Assembly (NCBI RefSeq): GCF_023347295.1 | Contig: NZ_CP094469.1 | Location: forward strand, 372,001 to 436,000 | Source of the DNA: Faecalibacterium sp. I3-3-33 | Lineage (GTDB): Bacteria > Bacillota > Clostridia > Oscillospirales > Ruminococcaceae | DNA: 64,000 bases | Reading direction: 5' to 3' | Shown: positions 59,742-64,000 of the stretch, piece by piece | Numbering within the stretch: position 1 is the first letter of the stretch | Layout of the letters: every line of letters starts with the position of its first letter | Notes under the pieces: model-generated | Databases searched by the model: none | Told to the model about the DNA's origin: nothing | Seen by the model: only the letters and a program-made list of their open reading frames with translations | Position numbers and translations under genes: made by a program

Positions 59742-60683
59742 TTCCACCAGCGGCAGGGTGAAGATCTGGTTCACCACCACCTCATACTCCCACGGCTCCC
59801 GCAGCTTTTTCAGCTGTTTTTCCAGCTTTTCTGCCCCGGCAAAGCAGTGGATGAGGTAGAACCAATGCCCTTTCATCCGGCTGATGGCGCAGCCCGCGCT
59901 GCCAAACAGTTCGGTGTAGCCGTGGTACAGGTCGGTCAGGTAGCCCCGCAGCTCCTCCTTGGTGGCGGGTGCACCGCCCCGCGCCTTGCGGAAGAGCGCC
60001 GGGTCGGCGATGAGTCCGCGCCCCACCATGATGCCGGACAGGGCGGGGAACTCTTCTTCCAGCGTGTGGAGCTGGGCGGCGGTGGTCACATCGCCGTTAT
60101 AGCACACCGGCATGGTGCACCGTGGCAGCGCAGCCGCAAAGGCGGCGCGGTCGGCCTGCCCGCGATACTGCTGCCGCATCACCCGGGGATGGATGGTCAG
60201 CTCCGAGATGGGGTAGCGGTTATAAATTTCCAGAATGGCTGTAAACTCCTCCGGCTTTTCCACGCCCAGCCGGGTCTTGACCGAGACAGGCCCTTCAGCG
60301 TGGGAGAACACCCCGTCCAGAAAGGCGTCCATCTTGGCAAGGTCCCGCAGCATCCCGGAGCCCTTGCCCTTGGCAGTCACCGTCCCGGCGGGGCAGCCCA
60401 GATTCAGGTTCACCTCGGTATAGCCCAGCGCCCGCAGCTGCTCGATCATCCACGCGGCCAGCTCGCCGTCCTTCGCCAGCAATTGCGGAATGACCGGCGC
60501 ACCGGGGTTTGCCGCCGGGGCAAGCTCTGCCATCTTCTTTTTTATGAGCACCCGGTTCTCCGGCGGGGAGATAAACGGCGCATAATAGCGGTCGGCAGCG
60601 CCTTGTGCGCCGAACCATTTCTGATGGGTCTGCCGCCAGACCCGGTCCGTGAAGCCCTCCATGGGGGCGGCATAATAAAGCAT
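59733..60683 (-). CDS. tRNA-dihydrouridine synthase family protein
   Basis: A 316-residue FMN enzyme: YYAAPMEGFTDRVWR at the N terminus, NLGCPAGTVTAKGKGSGML with the catalytic Cys, LTIHPRVMRQQYRG and VCYNGDVTT for flavin/phosphate binding, and GIMVGRGLIADPALF. It reduces uridines in tRNA D-loops. ATG 60683 follows GGAG; an extended -10 TGCTACAAT lies on the minus strand near 60715-60723. Confidence 0.92.
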   Translation of the reverse strand: MLYYAAPMEGFTDRVWRQTHQKWFGAQGAADRYYAPFISPPENRVLIKKKMAELAPAANPGAPVIPQLLAKDGELAAWMIEQLRALGYTEVNLNLGCPAGTVTAKGKGSGMLRDLAKMDAFLDGVFSHAEGPVSVKTRLGVEKPEEFTAILEIYNRYPISELTIHPRVMRQQYRGQADRAAFAAALPRCTMPVCYNGDVTTAAQLHTLEEEFPALSGIMVGRGLIADPALFRKARGGAPATKEELRGYLTDLYHGYTELFGSAGCAISRMKGHWFYLIHCFAGAEKLEKQLKKLREPWEYEVVVNQIFTLPLVENN

Positions 60684-60751
60684 GGGCGTTTCTCCAAACG
60701 TTTTTGTTACCGGTATTGTAGCATAAAATCCGGCGTGGGGAAAGGGGGCAC

Positions 60752-61112
60752 GCCCTCTCAGGCGCTCCCGCGCCAGGTTCCCCCTTTTGTCACCTGCGGT
60801 GACATCTTCCCCCGGAGCGGGGGAAGTCTTTCCTCTCAGGGAGAGCCAAGCCGTAAAGTTCAGTGCTAAAGCATTAAGTGCTATGAGAAAGCTCCCGGAA
60901 GTGCACTTGGCTCTCCCTTTGGGAGAGCTGTCACTGCAGGTGACTGAGAGGGCGCACGCCGTTAGCCCTGTCGCTAAAGCATTAGGTACAATGAGAAAGC
61001 TTGCCGCCACCGCAAAAAGCTCCCCCTTCGGGGAAGCTGGCATCGCGCAGCGATGACTGAGAGGGTTGGCGTCCCCTTGGGGGAGCTGGCGAACGAAGTG
61101 AGCCTGAGGGGG
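60752..61112 (+). repeat. Cluster of three type A repeats
   Basis: The first copy spans 60752-60953 with clear ends (GCCCTCTCAGGCGCTCCC and GACTGAGAGGGC). A second, lacking its left arm, runs to about 61063 (GATGACTGAGAGGG), and a third is a right end only (GGGGGAGCTGGCGAACGAAG and CCTGAGGGGG) to 61112. Cores share GCTAAAGCATTA. This fills the gap between cysK and dusB. Confidence 0.8.
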
Positions 61113-61116
61113 TATA

Positions 61117-61152
61117 ACAAAAACTCCCGCCCTGCGGGGTGCAGAGCGGGAG
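61117..61152 (-). terminator. Intrinsic terminator after cysK
   Basis: On the minus strand CTCCCGC...GCGGGAG (61146-61152 with 61124-61130) is followed by TTTTTGTT. Confidence 0.8.
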
Positions 61153-61170
61153 AGGAGAGTTTTTTTGAAA

Positions 61171-62103
61171 TTATTCCGCAAACAGCGGGGTGGACAGGTA
61201 ACGGTCGCCGGTATCGGGCAGCAGAACAACGATGTTCTTACCGGCGTTCTCCGGGCGCTTTGCCAGCTGGATGGCAGCCCAGACGGCAGCACCGGAGGAG
61301 ATGCCCACCAGCACGCCTTCCTTGTGACCGATCAGACGACCGGTGGCAAAGGCATCGTCGTTCTCCACGGCGATGATCTCGTCATAGACGGTAGTGTCCA
61401 GCACGTCCGGCACAAAGCCTGCGCCGATGCCCTGGATCTTGTGTGCACCGGCAGTGCCCTTGCTCAGCACAGGGGAGGAAGCGGGCTCCACAGCCACCAC
61501 CTTGACATCGGGGTTCTTGCTCTTGAGGTACTTGCCAACGCCGGTCACGGTGCCGCCGGTGCCAACGCCTGCCACAAAGATATCGACCTTACCATCGGTA
61601 TCCTCCCAGATCTCGGGGCCGGTGGTCTCGATGTGTGCCTGCGGGTTGGCGGGGTTCACGAACTGGCCGGGGATGAAGGAATTGGGAATCTCCTTTGCCA
61701 GCTCATCGGCCTTGGCAATGGCACCCTTCATGCCCTTGGCACCCTCGCTCAGCACCAGCTCGGCACCGTAGGCCTTCATCAGCTGGCGGCGCTCCACGCT
61801 CATGGTCTCGGGCATTACGATGATGATGCGATAGCCCTTGGCAGCTGCCACAGCAGCCAGACCGATGCCGGTGTTGCCGGAGGTGGGCTCAATGATGACG
61901 GAGCCTTCCTTCAGCAGACCCTTGGCCTCGGCGTCATCGATCATCTTTTTGGCAATGCGGTCCTTCACAGAACCGGCGGGGTTGAAGTACTCCAGCTTGG
62001 CGATAACGTGGGCGGGCAGCTGCTCTTCCTTCTCAATATGGCTGAGCTCCAGCAGCGGGGTGTGACCGATCAACTGATCTGCGGCGGTATAGATCTTGCT
62101 CAT
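61171..62103 (-). CDS. cysK: Cysteine synthase (O-acetylserine sulfhydrylase)
   Basis: A 310-residue PLP enzyme. The PLP Lys is at about residue 47 in [20 protein letters not shown] binds substrate and [13 protein letters not shown] binds phosphate. It makes cysteine from O-acetylserine and sulfide. ATG 62103 follows AGAGGGA; a longer frame upstream has no site. It is divergent from an Rrf2 regulator, which probably controls it as CymR or IscR do. Confidence 0.95.
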   Translation of the reverse strand: MSKIYTAADQLIGHTPLLELSHIEKEEQLPAHVIAKLEYFNPAGSVKDRIAKKMIDDAEAKGLLKEGSVIIEPTSGNTGIGLAAVAAAKGYRIIIVMPETMSVERRQLMKAYGAELVLSEGAKGMKGAIAKADELAKEIPNSFIPGQFVNPANPQAHIETTGPEIWEDTDGKVDIFVAGVGTGGTVTGVGKYLKSKNPDVKVVAVEPASSPVLSKGTAGAHKIQGIGAGFVPDVLDTTVYDEIIAVENDDAFATGRLIGHKEGVLVGISSGAAVWAAIQLAKRPENAGKNIVVLLPDTGDRYLSTPLFAE

Positions 62104-62191
62104 AATACTTGTCCCTCTTTCTGATATCGTTACGGGGTGCATAGCCCTGTCTTGTGCCGGTGTGCCCGGCTGCGATTCCCTCTAAACCTTT

Positions 62192-62214
62192 AAACCAACA
62201 TTGTTTGTGGGTTT
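62192..62214. promoter_or_regulatory. Inverted repeat at the cysK transcription start
   Basis: AAACC (62192-62196) and GGTTT (62210-62214), with ACA/TGT inside, lie exactly where cysK transcription should begin. This is a candidate Rrf2 operator. Confidence 0.4.
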
Positions 62215-62220
62215 GATGGC

Positions 62221-62249
62221 ATTATAGCCCTGTTTTCTCTGCTTGTCAA
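62221..62249 (-). promoter_or_regulatory. Consensus sigma-A promoter of cysK
   Basis: On the minus strand TTGACA, 17 bases, TATAAT: a perfect match in both boxes and spacing. Confidence 0.88.
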
Positions 62250-62272
62250 GGGGTTTTTGAAAAAATGTGGGA

Positions 62273-62301
62273 TTGAAAAGTGATTTACCCTGTTGTATAA
62301 T
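62273..62301 (+). promoter_or_regulatory. Promoter of the Rrf2 gene
   Basis: TTGAAA, 17 bases, TATAAT. Confidence 0.8.
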
Positions 62302-62339
62302 GGGTTATAATAAAATTTAACCGGAAGGAAGTACGGATC

Positions 62340-62771
62340 ATGATCGTTTCGACCAAAGGACGCTATGCGCTGCGGGTGATGATCGACCTCGCGGAGCATC
62401 AGTCTGAAAAATATGTTCCCTTAAAGGAAGTTGCCGCCCGGCAGGAGATTTCGGAAAAGTATCTGGAGAACATCCTCAAGGTGCTGGTGCAGAACGGATT
62501 TCTGGAGGGGCTGCGCGGCAAGGGCGGCGGCTACCGGCTGACCCGCAGCCCGGATCAGTACACGGTAAGCGAGATCCTGATGCTCACCGAGGGCAGTCTT
62601 GCCCCGGTAAGCTGCCTGACCCCCGGCGCTTCTGCCTGCGCCCGGATGGCCAACTGCCGCACCTACGAGATGTGGAAGGGACTCAACGACCTGATCTCGG
62701 ACTACTTCGGCAAGATCACACTGGCAGACCTTGCCCTGCCGGATCAGGCCGGCAACGATTATGTGATCTGA
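62340..62771 (+). CDS. Rrf2-family transcriptional regulator with Cys triad
   Basis: A 143-residue winged-helix protein: MIVSTKGRYALRVMIDLAEHQ, KEVAARQEISEKYLENIL and GLRGKGGGYRLTRSP are classic Rrf2 features. Three Cys in a C-x7-C-x5-C pattern (SCLTPGASAC, MANC) could hold an Fe-S cluster as in IscR (usually C-x5-C-x5-C). Because it is divergent from cysK, it is probably a sensor of cysteine or Fe-S status. AAGGAAG precedes the ATG. Confidence 0.9.
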   Translation: MIVSTKGRYALRVMIDLAEHQSEKYVPLKEVAARQEISEKYLENILKVLVQNGFLEGLRGKGGGYRLTRSPDQYTVSEILMLTEGSLAPVSCLTPGASACARMANCRTYEMWKGLNDLISDYFGKITLADLALPDQAGNDYVI

Positions 62772-62777
62772 ACTTTG

Positions 62778-62806
62778 CGCACCGGAACTGCACCGGTGCG
62801 TTTTTT
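62778..62806 (+). terminator. Intrinsic terminator after the Rrf2 gene
   Basis: CGCACCGG (62778-62785) with CCGGTGCG (62793-62800), then T6. The same terminator recurs at 63638. Confidence 0.88.
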
Positions 62807-62819
62807 ATAGGAAGAACAC

Positions 62820-62848
62820 TTGCAACCTTTTCGTTAAAATGATAAACT
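62820..62848 (+). promoter_or_regulatory. Promoter of the gene at 62868
   Basis: TTGCAA, 17 bases, TAAACT. Confidence 0.55.
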
Positions 62849-62867
62849 GTAAATGGAAGGTGATACG

Positions 62868-63383
62868 ATGATTTTTGAACCGTATATCGAATTGAAAGAC
62901 GGAGATAAAATATCGGTCATCATTCGGATGATGCAGCGATCAGATGCAGAAAGAACGAAGAAAAAACCTGTCTGGCAGACAGACTGGACGAGCGAGTATA
63001 TTGAGACGTCCCTTTATGAAAAATATGCAGTGGAAACGGCAGACGGAGAACTGATTGCACTGGGAATGTATGAGGTGTTGGAAAGAGCTCTCGTTGTCCG
63101 GGTAGTTTATATGGAAAGCCAGCCGGAGAGCAATCCGACATTGGCAGGTGCAAAACGTAAGTACAGTGGAATTGGAAAACTGATGATCGCTTACGGCATA
63201 AAGCTGTCAATAGATCATGGTTTTGGCGGAGATGTGATACTGGAAGCAAAAACGGATGCGCTGGCCGCCCATTATCAGGATGACTTTGGCGGGATAGAAC
63301 TGCCTGCTTTTGATGGCGGCGCACCGCGATTTTTGATACAGGGTGAAGCGGCAAAGCACATTTTTTTCAGTTATTTGAAATGA
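62868..63383 (+). CDS. Hypothetical protein, possible GNAT-like fold, 171 aa
   Basis: A 171-residue soluble protein. The stretch KYSGIGKLMIAYGIKLSIDHGFGGDVILEAKT followed by YQDDFGG resembles the A-motif and following strand of GNAT acetyltransferases, but the usual Q/RxxGxG/A is only partly kept (KYSGIGKL). ATG 62868 has GGAAGGTG; an earlier ATG at 62853 lies upstream of that site. Base composition is visibly richer in A/T than the neighbours, suggesting recent arrival. Confidence 0.6.
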   Translation: MIFEPYIELKDGDKISVIIRMMQRSDAERTKKKPVWQTDWTSEYIETSLYEKYAVETADGELIALGMYEVLERALVVRVVYMESQPESNPTLAGAKRKYSGIGKLMIAYGIKLSIDHGFGGDVILEAKTDALAAHYQDDFGGIELPAFDGGAPRFLIQGEAAKHIFFSYLK

Positions 63384-63393
63384 GGGATTGAGC

Positions 63394-63618
63394 ATGAAAG
63401 AAAACCTGTGCAGTGCTTATATGAAGGATGCGGGGAACGATAAGCAATATTATGAAATCTTTTTTGAGATGTGCCGCAAGTTCCGTATCGACTGGGCAAC
63501 GGCAGACGAAAAGGAAAAAGCGTTTATTACAGAAGTAACACGGGTGACCTACGAGCGCGAACGCGCTGCGCAGGAGGGCGTTTCACCTGAGAAGGTGCGT
63601 CCGGCGTTTTCGGCTTAA
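63394..63618 (+). CDS. Hypothetical small protein, 74 aa
   Basis: A highly charged helical protein (YYEIFFEMCRKFRIDW, ATADEKEKAFITEVTRVTYERERAA). No family is recognised. It starts 10 bases after the previous stop with GAGGGA, so it is co-transcribed with the possible acetyltransferase, and the pair may form a small two-gene module. It ends at a copy of the Rrf2 terminator. Confidence 0.6.
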   Translation: MKENLCSAYMKDAGNDKQYYEIFFEMCRKFRIDWATADEKEKAFITEVTRVTYERERAAQEGVSPEKVRPAFSA

Positions 63619-63637
63619 TGAAAATATGATTTGCTTG

Positions 63638-63667
63638 CGCACCGGAATTGCACCGGTGCGTTTTTTT
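63638..63667 (+). terminator. Intrinsic terminator, copy of 62778
   Basis: CGCACCGG/CCGGTGCG again (63638-63645, 63653-63660) with T7; the loop differs by one base. Confidence 0.88.
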
Positions 63668-63714
63668 GTACAGTTCTGCGCAAAAGGTGTAGAACTTCTT
63701 GGCAAGATTCACGG

Positions 63715-63743
63715 TTGATGGAGCGGGCAGTCCGCGGTATACT
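63715..63743 (+). promoter_or_regulatory. Promoter of the LrgA-like gene
   Basis: TTGATG, 17 bases, TATACT. Confidence 0.6.
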
Positions 63744-63823
63744 GTTACCTTGTGTGAAGCAGAAAATTCCGGGCAAAAGCCCGTTGTCTGTACGTTTATA
63801 AGACCAGAAAGGGGAGTTCTGAC

Positions 63824-64000
63824 ACGAAGTATATTTTTCAGTTCGGGCGCATTCTCGCGTTCTGTTTTCTGGGCGAGGTGCTGCACGCGGTGCTGCCGCT
63901 GCCGGTGCCTGCCAGCGTGTACGGTCTGGTGCTGCTGCTGGCAGCCATGATCACCGGTGTTGTAAAGCTGGAGCAGGTCAAGGAGACCGGCACCTACCTG
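63824..64000 (+). CDS. LrgA/CidA-family protein, start of gene, apparent ACG start
   Basis: The frame reads KYIFQFGRILAFCFLGEVLH, then LPLPVPASVYGLVLLLAAMI and GVVKLEQVKETGTYL, which matches the N terminus of LrgA/CidA holin-like membrane proteins; the rest lies outside the window. No ATG, GTG or TTG is in frame between the upstream stop (63755-63757) and the conserved start. The codon where Met is expected is ACG (63824), seven bases after AAAGGGGAG. Either ACG is used, or the start codon is mutated or misread. Confidence 0.75.

Noticed and set aside
60752..61112. CRISPR array
   Set aside because: Repeats here are inverted-ended and unevenly spaced, with no regular spacers and no cas genes.
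63699..63950. An 83-codon frame ending in many Cys and Arg
   Set aside because: It is the +1 shadow of the LrgA-like frame.

Overview
The window looks like chromosomal DNA from a GC-rich, low-branching Firmicute, most probably Faecalibacterium or a close relative in the Ruminococcaceae/Oscillospiraceae. Evidence for this: the Firmicute order of the S10-spc-alpha ribosomal cluster, a zinc-type S14, strong AAGGAGG ribosome binding sites, frequent TTG/GTG starts, sigma-A promoters of the TTGNNN-17-TATANT type, and intergenic spaces filled with structured repeats. The genus is an inference. No prophage, CRISPR array, transposase or rRNA gene was seen.

Layout. Positions 1-13,540: a tRNA, small membrane and lipoprotein genes, a GHL10-type glycosidase, a DMT transporter, a YgjP-like metalloprotease, a polysaccharide flippase, a DUF1538/PII-like pair, YitT, then DUF1858-trmK-nif3 and rqcH. 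Positions 14,250-30,660: the S10, spc and alpha clusters (rpsJ to secY, adk, map, infA, rpmJ, rpsM, rpsK, rpsD, rpoA, rplQ). This block has a long leader before rpsJ, a branched leader before infA and several hairpins between genes. Positions 31,200-38,700: a lipoprotein with a response regulator and histidine kinase, a DUF1385 protein with prmC, and recA-recX. Positions 39,200-47,800: rimO-pgsA, a membrane-anchored trigger-factor-like foldase, malic enzyme with two-subunit fumarase, a DtxR-family regulator with its own operator-like box, and a diguanylate cyclase. Positions 48,000-58,030: a SWIM/SNF2 helicase with a dipeptidase, a TSUP permease, DegV, a CPBP protease with tadA, and an SDR enzyme with a disordered N-terminal tail next to rpoD. 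Positions 58,240-64,000: acpS-mazF, ireB, dusB, cysK divergent from an Rrf2 regulator, a short lower-GC patch, and the start of an LrgA/CidA-type gene.

The most unusual content lies between genes. Three families of structured repeats recur. Type B (nine copies, about 110-170 bp) has a hairpin with a CCGCAG hexaloop and a freely changing stem. It is followed by a core in which CCGCT/AGCGG pairing is interleaved with an ATGNNN/N'N'N'CAT stem, and the second stem changes with compensation in five versions. Type A is MITE-like, with long inverted ends (GCCCTCTCAG...CAGCTCTCCC) enclosing about 80 bp. Type C (two copies) is a long multi-hairpin unit. A and B are usually found together, in the order A then B on the strand where B reads forward. 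These repeats have the look of structured RNA or DNA parasites and are the best candidates for something undescribed.

Most operon logic here is housekeeping: translation (ribosomal proteins, IF-1, RqcH, PrmC, RimO, TrmK, TadA, DusB), secretion (SecY), transcription (RpoA, RpoD) and cysteine/iron/redox control (DtxR, Rrf2, CysK). All calls come from reading the sequence and recalling protein families; no database search was run.
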